A stretch of 64,000 nt of DNA from positions 62,001 through 126,000 of the forward strand of contig NZ_JAAGPD010000016.1 in assembly GCF_017104565.1 (NCBI RefSeq). The letters are read 5' to 3'. This stretch comes from Paraburkholderia sp. Tr-20389 (GTDB lineage Bacteria > Pseudomonadota > Gammaproteobacteria > Burkholderiales > Burkholderiaceae). Both the position numbers and the translations under genes were made by a program. Below are positions 1 through 9,324 of this stretch, piece after piece. Numbering within the stretch: position 1 is the stretch's first letter; each line of letters opens with the position of its first letter. Below the pieces are notes generated by a model, which had not been told where the DNA came from, made no database searches, and saw only the letters and a program-made list of their open reading frames with translations.

Positions 1-763
1 TTCCAAGGCCGCCGGCCAGCGCGTTGACGAGGTTCGACAGGATATCGCCAAACATGTTCGTTGTAAGAACAACGTCGAACGCCGAGGGTTTGGTGTAGAG
101 CTCGGCGGCGATGGCGTCGACGTCAATCTCGCGGAGCGTCACGTCGGGATAGTGCTCAGCTACCTTGTTGACTTCTGCCATGAACAGGCCATCAGTTATT
201 TGCATGACATGGCGTTTGCCGACGACCGTAACATGCTTGCGTCGCATCATGGCAGTTCGGAACGCCACCTCCGCGATTCGCTGCGATGCTTTGGCGGTTA
301 TCAAACGAAGGGAGATGGCTGAATCGGGGGTCGGCATGAACTCTCCGTAACCTCGGAAGAGGTTGCGATCGGCGTAGAAGCCCTCTGTGTTCTCGCGCAC
401 GATGACGCAGTCCAGCCCGGGATGCGCTTTCGGAACGCCAAAGCGCGAACGCGCCGGCCGTATGTTGGCATACAGGTCCAACTGTTTGCGGATGGTGCCA
501 GGGATGTTTATGCCGCCCTCATTGACGGGCGGGTAAAGGGTCATTCCACCCGGTCCGAGCAACACGCCGTCGGCAGCTCGGGCGGCCTCGACGATTTCCG
601 GGGGCAGGGTCGTTCCAAGCCTGCGGTGGAGCGCCATCCCAACCTCATACACTTCGAGCTGAAGATTTAGTCCGAACCGTCTGTCTGCTTCGCGGACGAC
701 AGCAAGGGTCGCGTCCATGATCTCTGGACCGATGTCATCACCTGGGAGCACTGCAAGTTTCAT
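1..763 (-). CDS. Isocitrate/isopropylmalate dehydrogenase family protein (partial)
   Basis: The reading frame starts at ATG 763 and runs off the window start, so about 254 N-terminal residues are visible. It begins MKLAVLPGDDIGPEIMDA, the family's N-terminal nucleotide-fold motif, has RENTEGFY in the middle, and near the edge NMFGDILSN, the cofactor/substrate-loop signature of LeuB, Icd, tartrate dehydrogenase and D-malate dehydrogenase. These enzymes oxidise a 2-hydroxy acid and decarboxylate the product with NAD(P). The start is preceded by AGGAAGGT-like sequence on the minus strand. It is divergent from the hydroxypyruvate-isomerase-like gene, near kinase and aldolase genes for C4 sugar acids, so a tartrate- or D-malate-type substrate is more likely than leucine or TCA intermediates; this is inference. 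The C-terminus and most catalytic residues are outside the window. Confidence 0.85.
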   Translation of the reverse strand, partial: MKLAVLPGDDIGPEIMDATLAVVREADRRFGLNLQLEVYEVGMALHRRLGTTLPPEIVEAARAADGVLLGPGGMTLYPPVNEGGINIPGTIRKQLDLYANIRPARSRFGVPKAHPGLDCVIVRENTEGFYADRNLFRGYGEFMPTPDSAISLRLITAKASQRIAEVAFRTAMMRRKHVTVVGKRHVMQITDGLFMAEVNKVAEHYPDVTLREIDVDAIAAELYTKPSAFDVVLTTNMFGDILSNLVNALAGGLG

Positions 764-880
764 TTCGTACCTTCCTGATTACGGTTAAATCATTTCGCGT
801 GCGACACCCTCGGGCGCTACTTTTGAGAGTTGTCTTGTTGCATACGTTGCCTCTGCGGGGACGTCTTCTATTTCGATACG

Positions 881-895
881 ATTGTACGTTACAAT
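881..895. promoter_or_regulatory. Inverted repeat in divergent promoter region
   Basis: ATTGTA-CGT-TACAAT is a perfect 6-bp inverted repeat with a 3-bp spacer, lying between the divergent dehydrogenase (start 763) and isomerase (start 1040). Its TTGTA/TACAA arms resemble operators of FCD-type GntR regulators. The cognate regulator is unknown. Confidence 0.4.
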
Positions 896-1039
896 TCGGA
901 AAAACAATCCAGGGTTTCTTCCAGGACCATCGCGTCGGGAAGCTCGGGCAACGTGAGCCATGCTGTCTGGCACAAAACGGCGACGCTCTGTCACTGCCGA
1001 CCGTGCCACGCACGGCACACCTAACGTAGGAGAGCAGGT

Positions 1040-1822
1040 ATGAAACTGAGCGCTCATCTGGGATATCAGTTCAACGAGGTTCCCTTTCTGGAACGCTTTG
1101 AGCTGGCTGCGCGGTATGGTTACCGCGCTGTGGAGTTTCCTGCACCGTATGGTTATGCGGTGAGTGTCTTGAAGAACCTAATGGACGCCCACGAGCTCAA
1201 GCTGGTGCAAATCAGTGCGCCGATGGGTAACACCGCGGCGGGTGAAAAGGGCATCGCGTCATTTGCGGGTCGCCGGGACGAGTTCGTGGCAAGCGTGAGC
1301 ATTGCCCGCGAGGCAGCGTTGGCCCTCGGCTGTCCTCGTGTCCATATCATGGCCGGTGTTCGGACCGACGACGCAGCAGGAAACTGGGACGCCTACGTCG
1401 AAAATCTGCAGCGGGCAGTAGAGACCTTCAGTAGCGTCGGGATCAAGACGCTAGTCGAGGTCATGAGTCCGCAGGAGGTCCCCGGATACCTGATGTCGTC
1501 GTTCGAACAAGCTGAGGCACTTTTCTCGGCGATACCGAATCGGAATCTCGAGCTTCTGTTCGACACCTACCACGCGGCCGTCTTGGAGCCCGATCTGCTG
1601 GCAACGCTGGAGCATTGGCTGCCCCGAATCGGCCACATCCAGATCTCCGACTTTCCGGGTCGGCACGAGCCGGGTACCGGTGCACTACCTTTCGACCAGA
1701 TTTTCTCCCGCTTGAAAGCATGCGGATATCAACACTGGGTTGGATGTGAGTATCGACCGCTGTGCGACACAGTAGGCGGGTTGCGTTATCTAGCGGCATA
1801 CCTCGACGCCCCCGGAAGCTGA
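1040..1822 (+). CDS. Hydroxypyruvate isomerase-like TIM-barrel protein (OtnI-like)
   Basis: A 260-aa protein of the xylose-isomerase-like TIM-barrel superfamily, the usual length of Hyi/OtnI. It has the family N-terminus (LSAHLGYQFNEVPFLERF), a central glutamate in TLVEVMSPQ, an LLFDTYH strand with metal-site residues, the HIQISDFPGRHEPGTG loop and a final GCEYRP glutamate, matching the two-Glu active site of hydroxypyruvate isomerases. The start is set by AGGAGAG just upstream. It is followed 217 bp later by the oxo-tetronate kinase and aldolase genes. In characterised threonate/erythronate pathways an isomerase of this family converts 2-oxo- to 3-oxo-tetronate, and that role is inferred here from context; hydroxypyruvate isomerase itself remains possible. 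Confidence 0.8.
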   Translation: MKLSAHLGYQFNEVPFLERFELAARYGYRAVEFPAPYGYAVSVLKNLMDAHELKLVQISAPMGNTAAGEKGIASFAGRRDEFVASVSIAREAALALGCPRVHIMAGVRTDDAAGNWDAYVENLQRAVETFSSVGIKTLVEVMSPQEVPGYLMSSFEQAEALFSAIPNRNLELLFDTYHAAVLEPDLLATLEHWLPRIGHIQISDFPGRHEPGTGALPFDQIFSRLKACGYQHWVGCEYRPLCDTVGGLRYLAAYLDAPGS

Positions 1823-2039
1823 CATCATCGGTGCACAGCCCACTGACCCTCTCGTCTCCGCAAGCTTAAGCGCAGCGACGGGCTCTCGGGCGATCATTTG
1901 CGTGACTAATATCAGCGATCTGTCATTGTATTTCGGAATATGGAAACACAACGGCAGCAAAAAGGACGAAGCGGTCATCGCCAAGGATTTCCAAGCATCG
2001 ATGTGTTGGCGAACCGCAAGATCAAAGGAATAAGACGAC

Positions 2040-3356
2040 ATGACGCCCTCTGCTAACACGCCCTTGCTGGGCTGCATCGCCGACGACTTCACCGGCGCAA
2101 CCGATCTCGCGAACATGCTGGTGCGCGGCGGCATGCGCACGGTCCAGAGCATCGGCGTGCCCGCTGCCGACACGCGTATCGAAGCCGATGCGCTGGTCAT
2201 TGCGCTGAAGTCGCGCACCATCGACGCCGCTGACGCCGTCGCGCAATCGCTCGCCGCGCTTGAATGGCTGCGCGCGCAAGGCTGCCGCCAGTTCTTCTTC
2301 AAATACTGCTCGACGTTCGATTCGACCGACAAAGGCAACATCGGCCCCGTCGCCGACGCGCTGCTCAATGCGCTGTCGCCGATCGGCGGCGGCACGCCGT
2401 TCACGATCGCGTGTCCGGCGTTTCCGGAGAACGGCCGCACGATCTATCGCGGGCATCTGTTCGTCGGCGATGTGCTGCTGAACGAGTCGGGTATGGAGCA
2501 TCATCCGCTGACGCCGATGACGGACGCGAATCTCGTGCGCGTGCTCCAGCGGCAGACGCGCTCGACAGTCGGTCTCGTGCGTTATGACGCCGTTGCGCAA
2601 GGTGCCGACGCGGTGCGTGCATCGATCGATGCATTGCGCCACGACGGCGTGCGTATGGCGATTGCCGATGCCGTCTCCGATGCTGATCTCTACACGCTCG
2701 GCGAAGCGTGCGCAGACTTGCCGCTGATCACCGGCGGATCGGGCGTCGCGCTCGGTTTGCCCGCGAATTTCCGCCGTGCCGGTTTGCTCGACGAAGCTAT
2801 CGACGCAGGCGAGTTGCCGCGTATCGAAGGCGCGTCGGCGGTGCTGGCGGGCAGCGCGTCGAAGGCGACCAATGCACAAGTCGCGGCATGGCGCGAGTCG
2901 CGCCCCGCGTTTCGCATCGACCCGCTCGCGGCCGCGCGCGGCGAGCCCGTCGTCGAACAGGCGCTGGCCTTCGCGCGCGAGCACATGAACGCGGCTCAAC
3001 CGCAGCCCGTGCTGATCTACGCGACAGCATCGCCCGACGAGGTGAAGGCCACGCAGCACGAACTCGGCGTTGCGCAAGCAGGCGAGCTGGTCGAGCGCAC
3101 GCTCGCATCGATTGCGCGTGGGTTGCACGATCTCGGCGTGCGCAAGTTCGTCGTGGCGGGCGGCGAGACTTCGGGCGCGGTAGTCCAGGCGCTTGGCGTC
3201 GACATGCTGCGCATCGGCAAGCAGATCGACCCGGGCGTGCCCGCGACGGCGACCATCGGCGCTGCGCCGCTTGCGCTCGCGCTCAAGTCCGGCAACTTCG
3301 GTGCAATCGATTTCTTCGCCAAGGCGTTGCGTCATCTCGACGGAGGCGCGCAATGA
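2040..3356 (+). CDS. otnK: 3-oxo-tetronate kinase (DUF1537 family)
   Basis: A 438-aa member of the four-carbon acid sugar kinase family (formerly DUF1537). The N-terminal domain opens with GCIADDFTGATDLANML, the family signature, and the C-terminal nucleotide-binding domain has VVAGGETSGAVVQALGV. The family phosphorylates 3-oxo-tetronate (or threonate/erythronate) at C4 in the cytosol. The start is ATG 2040, after a short AT-richer leader. Its TGA overlaps the next gene's ATG (ATGA at 3353-3356), so the kinase and decarboxylase are translationally coupled. By eye, this gene pair has stronger G/C third-position bias than both flanks. Assignment to 3-oxo-tetronate rather than another C4 acid rests on the class II aldolase partner. 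Confidence 0.88.
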   Translation: MTPSANTPLLGCIADDFTGATDLANMLVRGGMRTVQSIGVPAADTRIEADALVIALKSRTIDAADAVAQSLAALEWLRAQGCRQFFFKYCSTFDSTDKGNIGPVADALLNALSPIGGGTPFTIACPAFPENGRTIYRGHLFVGDVLLNESGMEHHPLTPMTDANLVRVLQRQTRSTVGLVRYDAVAQGADAVRASIDALRHDGVRMAIADAVSDADLYTLGEACADLPLITGGSGVALGLPANFRRAGLLDEAIDAGELPRIEGASAVLAGSASKATNAQVAAWRESRPAFRIDPLAAARGEPVVEQALAFAREHMNAAQPQPVLIYATASPDEVKATQHELGVAQAGELVERTLASIARGLHDLGVRKFVVAGGETSGAVVQALGVDMLRIGKQIDPGVPATATIGAAPLALALKSGNFGAIDFFAKALRHLDGGAQ

Positions 3357-4009
3357 CGCTCGCCATTCACACCAGCAACGAAGCACAGGTCCGCGAGGAA
3401 ATCTGCGTGACGGGCGCGAGCCTGTACGAGCGAGGCTATACCGTCGGCAGCGCGGGCAACATCAGCGCGCGGCTCGACGACGGCTGGCTCATCACACCGA
3501 CGGATGCATGCCTCGGCCGACTCGACCCCGCGCAGATCGCCAAGGTCGATCTCGACGGCAACGCCGTGTCAGGCGGCAAGCCGTCGAAAACGCTCGCGCT
3601 GCATCGCGGGGTCTACGAGCGCAACCGCGAAGCGCGCGGCATCGTGCATACGCATTCGACACATCTGGTCGCACTGACGCTGACTGGCGTGTGGAGCGAC
3701 GCCGACGTGCTGCCGCCCATCACGCCGTACTACGTGATGAAGGTCGGTCATATTCCGCTGATCCGCTACCGCCGTCCTGGCGACCCGCAAGTCGCGCAAC
3801 AGATCGCCGCGCTGGCCGACAGCGTGCGCGGCGTGCTGCTCGAACGGCTCGGCCCGGTCGTGTGGGAGCGTTCCGTCTCGCAGGCTGCCTACGTGCTCGA
3901 AGAACTGGAAGAGACGGCGCGTTTGTGGCTGATGACGAACCCGCGCCCCGCGCCGCTCGGCGAAGCCGCGCTCGACGAGTTGCGCACGGTGTTCGGCGCG
4001 CGCTGGTAG
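3353..4009 (+). CDS. otnC: 3-oxo-tetronate 4-phosphate decarboxylase (class II aldolase family)
   Basis: A 218-aa class II aldolase/adducin-fold protein. VGSAGNISAR is the family's phosphate-binding motif, GIVHTHSTHLVAL carries the zinc-binding histidine cluster, and a third metal histidine is expected near VGHIPLIRY. The family includes fuculose-phosphate aldolase and ribulose-phosphate epimerase. OtnC members decarboxylate 3-oxo-tetronate 4-phosphate to dihydroxyacetone phosphate. The ATG overlaps the otnK stop by 4 bp, which fixes the start. It acts directly after OtnK in the cytosol. Context makes OtnC more likely than a general sugar-phosphate aldolase. Confidence 0.85.
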   Translation: MTLAIHTSNEAQVREEICVTGASLYERGYTVGSAGNISARLDDGWLITPTDACLGRLDPAQIAKVDLDGNAVSGGKPSKTLALHRGVYERNREARGIVHTHSTHLVALTLTGVWSDADVLPPITPYYVMKVGHIPLIRYRRPGDPQVAQQIAALADSVRGVLLERLGPVVWERSVSQAAYVLEELEETARLWLMTNPRPAPLGEAALDELRTVFGARW

Positions 4010-4164
4010 CCCGCTCACGCGGCCCAGGTTATGCCAACCGGCGGATCATCCATATTCGGGGAATGACCGGAGGAACTGTCTCTCATGAAGGGGTTGCCAT
4101 GCGAGCGGTGTTGTCTGGGGGATCCGTGTTGTGTTTGCTTTGTGGCCCGGGCCCACTTCCGATC

Positions 4165-5058
4165 TCATGGTAAATCAGCTAGTTGACTGCTAAGCTGGTC
4201 CGCGAATTTTTCCGCTGCGATCGACAGGGTCCGCCCTTTCAGCTGTCCTAAAACCACCCGGAGATGGTCAATGTCGAGTGTGCTGATGGGCACGCCGCAT
4301 ATTCTCTCGTCGGCTTGGGGTACGGCACTCAACGGTAGAAAAGTAATCACGGACTCCCGCACAACAAAGCCACGCAGAAATTCCAGGGAGTCGGACTCTA
4401 CCGCTTGCTCAGCCTGAAGCTGCAGCCGCCAGGACGCTTCGTCCAGCAGCGTTCGAATCGCAAGGGACTGGCTAGGCATAGCGACGGGATGTCTGAGGCA
4501 CTCCCGAAGCCTGACCGACTCCAGCCGTGCCAACGGATGCGATCTGCCGACCACGGCACAGAGCGGTTGATGCTTGATGAGCAACTCCTGCACGTCGGCG
4601 GAAGGGGGCGGGTCAATCAGCAACGCGAGGTCCGCCTCGTAGTTCGCAAGGGCACGGATCCCTAGCACATTGTCGCGGACGTCAAGAGAGAACGTAACCT
4701 GCGGATATTGCGACCGATACTTTGCAATCTCGTCCGGCAGCACGCTGTCGACAAAAGCCTGCGAACAGGCCAACGTTACATGGCCACGACGGACACCGGC
4801 CAGGTCGGAGAGCTGGGCGTGTAGCCGCTCGAAATCAGCGCTCTGATCACGGATGTGACGGAGCAGAAGCTCCCCCGCTGCATTCAGGCGCATGCCTTGG
4901 GGTAATCGCTCAAAGACAGCCGTCCCGAGTTCTTCCTCGAAGTCCTGGATCTTTCGGGTCAACGCCGACGGCGTGATGTGAAGATGGTCGGCTGCCTTGC
5001 GGATGGATCCTCGACGCGCGACTTCTGCGATGAAGCGGTATATCTGCAGATGTCTCAT
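4165..5058 (-). CDS. LysR-family transcriptional regulator
   Basis: A 297-aa LysR-type regulator of normal length. Residues 1-60 form the winged helix-turn-helix (FIAEVARRGSIRKAADHLHITPSALTRKIQDFEEELG), and the rest is the two-lobed inducer-binding domain (HVTLACSQAFVDSVLP onward). It is transcribed away from the symporter gene at 5422, with 363 bp between the two starts. That is the usual arrangement of a LysR protein with its target, so the symporter-PLP enzyme-exporter operon is its likely regulon. The effector cannot be read from the sequence. A dicarboxylate or amino acid is plausible from the target genes. Confidence 0.9.
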   Translation of the reverse strand: MRHLQIYRFIAEVARRGSIRKAADHLHITPSALTRKIQDFEEELGTAVFERLPQGMRLNAAGELLLRHIRDQSADFERLHAQLSDLAGVRRGHVTLACSQAFVDSVLPDEIAKYRSQYPQVTFSLDVRDNVLGIRALANYEADLALLIDPPPSADVQELLIKHQPLCAVVGRSHPLARLESVRLRECLRHPVAMPSQSLAIRTLLDEASWRLQLQAEQAVESDSLEFLRGFVVRESVITFLPLSAVPQADERICGVPISTLDIDHLRVVLGQLKGRTLSIAAEKFADQLSSQLADLP

Positions 5059-5421
5059 TAAGGTCCCAGTCAGAATGCAGCAGGCGTTGCGTGCTTCGCA
5101 TTAGATTACCAGAAATGTCTCTGATGGCCGCATCGGCTTACCACCCCGCTGCGTTCGCCCTGTGTCGCGGGCAGTGACGCTACGAAGGAAGGGCGAGGGG
5201 CCCGCTTTCGCATGTAACGGCGCGGGGGATAAAAGGAAAGCAGGAACCCATTCATCTGTGTTGCGAAAAATGCAACGCCCCGATGATAGATCAGCACTAG
5301 CCTGCAACAGCCGCGACTCCTATATTCCGCTAAAGCTGCGAATCAATTCAGCACCCCGGCATCGGCAGTTCGGTTATCGAACAACCTCGCTACGGCCGCA
5401 AATAAAGCAGATAGGAGACGT
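5059..5421. other. Divergent intergenic region
   Basis: 363 bp between the divergent LysR gene and the symporter. No gene is supported. It must hold both promoters and probably the LysR sites; no single T-N11-A box stands out. Confidence 0.5.
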
Positions 5422-6762
5422 ATGGACATTTCAGCAAAGAAAGTGGTCGCTCCCTCGACGCGAAGCTCATTGCGCGTCGGCCTTGCCTGGCAAATCGTAA
5501 TAGGAATGTTCGTCGGAATCTTGGTCGGCTTCGCTCTAAGCAAGTATCCGGACGTTCGAAGCACGGCTATCGCCAATTACATCCAGCCGGCAGGCGATCT
5601 CTTCATCAGGCTTATCAAGATGGTGGTCGTGCCGATCGTTTTCACGAGCATGGTGGTAGGAATCGCAGGCGTAGGCGACGGGAAGTCCCTGGGGCGCATC
5701 GGGTTCAAAACGATCGTCTACTTCGAGATTGTCACGACAATCGCAATTGTTATTGGACTAGGGTTCGGCAACATACTGCAGCCGGGCGTAGGCACTGACA
5801 TGTCGCAACTTGGTCATGCCGATATTTCGAACATCCAGCGGTCAGCTGCGCAAGCCGGACAACATCATGGCTTCATGCATCTGATTCTTGGGATTGTTCC
5901 AGACAATATCCTCGCGTCCATGTCGCGCGGAGACCTGCTTCCAGTCCTGTTCTTTTCCGTGGTCTTTGGGCTGGCACTTCAAAGCGTGCCGAGAGATTTC
6001 CGGCAACCGGTAATCGATACGCTGCGCGGGATCTCCGACGCCATGTTCAAAGTCACGGGCATGGTAATGCGATATGCACCTGTTGGAGTGGCCGCACTCA
6101 TTGCCGTCACTGTCGCAAACTTCGGTTTCGCTTCGTTGCTGCCATTGTTGAAACTGTTGGGTGTTACCTACGCAGCCATCATCGTCTTCACGGTTGTCGT
6201 CCTCGGCGTTACTGCTCGCGCCTTTGGCTTCAATATCTTTACGCTCCTGCGCATCATCAAGAGCGAACTTCTTATTGCCTTCACGACCTGCAGCTCGGCG
6301 ACCGTTCTTCCCCAACTGATGCAAAAGATGGAGGACTTCGGCTCTCCGAAGGCCATCACGACGTTCGTCATTCCGACGGGTTACGTGTTCAACCTCGACG
6401 GTGCCTCGGTCTATCTGGGAATTGGTACGCTTTTTGTCGCACAGATTTACGGCGTCCATCTCGGGCTGCAAGAGCAAATCGTCCTTGTCCTGACGATGGT
6501 CGTGACCTCCAAAGGGGCGGCAGGGGTGCCTGGATTCATGTTTGTCATTCTCCTCGCGACCCTGTCGAGTGCAGGACTGCCTCTCGAAGGGCTGGCGCTG
6601 ATCGCGGGAATCGACCGCTTTATGGACATGGGCCGCACGGCCTTGAACGTGGTCGGCAACGCGTTGGCAACCCTGGTCATCGCCAAATGGGAAGGGCAAT
6701 ATGACCACGAGAAGGGGCAAGCCTACCTGAGACAGATAAAGGATGTTGAGCAGGTTTCCTGA
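5422..6762 (+). CDS. Dicarboxylate/amino acid:cation symporter (DAACS family)
   Basis: A 446-aa inner-membrane secondary transporter of the GltP/DctA family. The N-terminal half holds several hydrophobic helices. The transport core is clear: the serine-rich hairpin CSSATVLPQ, the FVIPTGYVFNLDG segment of TM7, the second hairpin with VTSKGAAGVPG, and the TM8 motif with RTALNVVGNALA, whose arginine and asparagine contact substrate and cation. GGAGACGT upstream supports ATG 5422. It lies first in an operon with a D-cysteine-desulfhydrase-like enzyme, so the substrate may be an amino acid (for example aspartate- or cysteine-like) rather than a C4 dicarboxylate; that is inferred. Confidence 0.92.
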   Translation: MDISAKKVVAPSTRSSLRVGLAWQIVIGMFVGILVGFALSKYPDVRSTAIANYIQPAGDLFIRLIKMVVVPIVFTSMVVGIAGVGDGKSLGRIGFKTIVYFEIVTTIAIVIGLGFGNILQPGVGTDMSQLGHADISNIQRSAAQAGQHHGFMHLILGIVPDNILASMSRGDLLPVLFFSVVFGLALQSVPRDFRQPVIDTLRGISDAMFKVTGMVMRYAPVGVAALIAVTVANFGFASLLPLLKLLGVTYAAIIVFTVVVLGVTARAFGFNIFTLLRIIKSELLIAFTTCSSATVLPQLMQKMEDFGSPKAITTFVIPTGYVFNLDGASVYLGIGTLFVAQIYGVHLGLQEQIVLVLTMVVTSKGAAGVPGFMFVILLATLSSAGLPLEGLALIAGIDRFMDMGRTALNVVGNALATLVIAKWEGQYDHEKGQAYLRQIKDVEQVS

Positions 6763-6845
6763 ATTGTCAGGATGTCACTCCGGCGCCCAAAGGGGCAGTC
6801 GGTTTTTGAGAAATGCATCATCAAGCAGACTAACGGGAGTGCCCT

Positions 6846-7922
6846 ATGCAACTCTTTGAACTGGATGACCTACTCGGCAAGCTGCCGAGAAAAAGAATTG
6901 GGTTCTATCCGACTCCATTCCACAAGCTGGAAAACATGTCCCGTATTCACGGAATCAACCTCTTCATGAAGCGTGAAGATATGGCTGGTCCCGGATCTCT
7001 GAGTGGCAGCAAGATGCGGGTGGCTGAACTCATCATTGGACAAGCACTCAAGGATGGTGTCGACACCATCATTACGCAAGGCGCGTATCTCACGAATTCA
7101 GGGATGCAGTTTGCGACGGCTGCGCGCGTCGCCGGCCTCACGCCCATCTTGTTCCTTACACGTGACGAAGAGCAACACGGCAAGTTGGCCGATTACCGGG
7201 GCAACCTGTTGCTCGACAAGCTGATGGACGTGGAAACGCATTATCTGGTGGCGCCTGGTAGTGCCTACGTGAATCGTCCGGACGACAAGCAGCGTGTGCT
7301 GGACGCAATGAACGCCCGAAAGGACGAACTGGAAGCGCAAGGCCGCAACGTATTGATTGTTCCGACTGGCGGAGCCTATCCCACGGGATTTGCCGCACAC
7401 GTCCGTACATTCAAGGAAATGATCGAACAGGCTCGCGACGCAGGTGTCGAACTCGACTACATCTATCACACGACGGGGACAGGAACCGCCTTGCCCGGCA
7501 TGCTCGCAGCCAAGCTGTTGACAGGGCACCCGGTCAAGTTCCGCTCGATATCTATCTCGCACTACCAGCCCGACTTCTGGATTAACGAAGCGATCATCAC
7601 GGAGCGAGTGAAACACATCTTCCGCACGTTCTCGATCGAGCCGCCTTCCGATCAGGCCATTCTCAGTGAAATCGAAGTCGACAACCGGTTCATCGGTGAA
7701 AACTATGCGTTTCCTTCGTCGGAGAGTACCGCTGCGATCAAGGAGCTCGCAAGGGCAGAGGGCATATTCCTTGGACCGGTGTACACCGGAAAGGGCTTTG
7801 CCGGTCTGCTGGACCACATCCGCACGGGACGGATCGCGCCAGGCAGTAACGTTGCCTTTCTGCATACGGGCGATACGGCAAATCTGTTCGAAGTGCCGGG
7901 TGTTGTCGGTGAGCTTCGGTAA
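6846..7922 (+). CDS. PLP-dependent D-cysteine desulfhydrase / ACC deaminase family enzyme
   Basis: A 358-aa fold-type II PLP enzyme, slightly longer than typical DcyD or ACC deaminase. FYPTPFHKLENMSR, the KREDMAGPGSLSGSKMR segment with the PLP-binding lysine, GAYLTNSGMQFATAARVAG and the late HTGDTANLFE block match the family. The usual SGGNKxR lysine motif appears as SGSKMR, so it is a divergent subgroup. Such enzymes release ammonia and a 2-oxo acid from D-cysteine, ACC or related small D-amino acids in the cytosol. It sits 84 bp after the symporter and before an MFS and a LysE-type exporter. The exact substrate is unknown. Confidence 0.82.
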   Translation: MQLFELDDLLGKLPRKRIGFYPTPFHKLENMSRIHGINLFMKREDMAGPGSLSGSKMRVAELIIGQALKDGVDTIITQGAYLTNSGMQFATAARVAGLTPILFLTRDEEQHGKLADYRGNLLLDKLMDVETHYLVAPGSAYVNRPDDKQRVLDAMNARKDELEAQGRNVLIVPTGGAYPTGFAAHVRTFKEMIEQARDAGVELDYIYHTTGTGTALPGMLAAKLLTGHPVKFRSISISHYQPDFWINEAIITERVKHIFRTFSIEPPSDQAILSEIEVDNRFIGENYAFPSSESTAAIKELARAEGIFLGPVYTGKGFAGLLDHIRTGRIAPGSNVAFLHTGDTANLFEVPGVVGELR

Positions 7923-7962
7923 CGGTCATTGGTTTGTAGTTTGAGAAGAGATGGATTAAATA

Positions 7963-9198
7963 TTGGACAAGGTTTCTATCGTGGACACTACTTCGTGCGA
8001 CCGTCCTGAGCCTATGGCGAGTGATTCACAGGTCTCGTCTATCAGCCTGGGATTAACGTTGATCATGGCGGTTACATGCGGAATGGCAGTCGCCAACATC
8101 TACTACAACCAGCCGATGCTGGGCATCATCGAAAGCACTTTTCCCCTGCAGCGGTCGCTGACGGGATTTGTACCGACAATGACGCAACTTGGCTACGCGC
8201 TGGGCCTGCTGCTTCTTGTTCCGCTGGGCGACCGTATTGAACGGCGACGTCTCATCGTGATCCAGTTTGTGGCGCTTGCGTTGTCACTGGCTGCGGTTGC
8301 GCTCTCGCCTGACGCATGGTCACTCGTCTTTGCATCCGCACTTGTCGGAGTGTCATCGAGTGTTGCGCAGCAGATTCTGCCGTTTGCGGCGGCGCTGGCG
8401 TCGCCTGCGCGTCGCGGAGCCACGATTGGAATTGTGATGAGCGGGCTTTTATGCGGCATCCTGTTTGGTCGGGCTCTTGCCGGAGCAGTAGCCGTTCATT
8501 TCGGCTGGCGAGCGATGTTCTGGCTGGGGATGTTGTTGGCTATTCTCGCGGGCCTGGTGCTCGCTGTATCCCTTCCCAAGAGCCCACCGAAAACCCAAGC
8601 GACATATGGTGAACTGCTCCGGTCGCTGGCCGCGTTATGGCGTGAAGAGCCGCAATTAAGAAACGCAACCATGATCCAGGCGTGCGTGTTCGGCTCGTTC
8701 AGCGCACTATGGACCACGCTCGCCTTGCAACTTGATAGCCAATATCATCTCGGTGCGGACGTTGCGGGACTCTTCGGCATCATTGGCGCGGTGGGCGTGC
8801 TTTTCGCCCCCATTGCAGGACGAATTGCCGACCGAAGAGGCCCTCACTTTGTTATCGGCCTCGCAAGCGTCACCATGATCGCGTCATGGGCGGTCTTTTG
8901 TGTATGGGGCATGGTCGCTGGGCTGGTTGCAGGCGTAGTCCTTCTGGATTTTGGCGCACAGGGTTCGCAGGTTTCGAATCAGCACGTCATCCAGGCGCTT
9001 CGCCCCGAGGCTCGCAACCGGCTGAATGCCATACTGATGGGCGGCATGTTTCTGGGTGGTGCCGCCGGCTCCGCTGCTGCGAGCTTTGCATGGAACCAGG
9101 CTGGCTGGACAGCCGTCTGTGCGCTCGGCGCCATTTTTGCCGCCATGGCCTTTTGCGTGCATAAGCGCGGATGTGCATCAATGAAGCGTATACATTGA
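7963..9198 (+). CDS. MFS transporter
   Basis: A 12-TM major facilitator of up to 411 aa. NIYYNQPMLG in TM1 and the loop 2-3 motif GDRIERRRLI are typical, with a second related loop GRIADRRGPH between the halves. Helices are spaced regularly to FCVHKRG at the C-terminus. The longest frame uses TTG 7963 with GAGAAGAG upstream; GTG 7981 and ATG 8014 are in-frame alternatives that would remove a hydrophilic tail. It follows the PLP enzyme by 40 bp and is probably co-transcribed. It resembles drug/metabolite efflux MFS proteins; the substrate is unknown. Confidence 0.88.
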   Translation: MDKVSIVDTTSCDRPEPMASDSQVSSISLGLTLIMAVTCGMAVANIYYNQPMLGIIESTFPLQRSLTGFVPTMTQLGYALGLLLLVPLGDRIERRRLIVIQFVALALSLAAVALSPDAWSLVFASALVGVSSSVAQQILPFAAALASPARRGATIGIVMSGLLCGILFGRALAGAVAVHFGWRAMFWLGMLLAILAGLVLAVSLPKSPPKTQATYGELLRSLAALWREEPQLRNATMIQACVFGSFSALWTTLALQLDSQYHLGADVAGLFGIIGAVGVLFAPIAGRIADRRGPHFVIGLASVTMIASWAVFCVWGMVAGLVAGVVLLDFGAQGSQVSNQHVIQALRPEARNRLNAILMGGMFLGGAAGSAAASFAWNQAGWTAVCALGAIFAAMAFCVHKRGCASMKRIH

Positions 9199-9324
9199 CT
9201 TGCCAATCAGCACGAGACTGCGTCGGCATGGTTCGTTGCGCTTCATCGGAGAGGGCGTGACAGGGGCCAGCGATCCAGCCGAATGCACGCCTTCATGCAT
9301 ACGTCTTTCCTGAATCCTTCCGAT

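Noticed and set aside
2022-3386. 454-codon minus-strand frame
   Set aside because: Antisense shadow of otnK caused by high GC at third positions.
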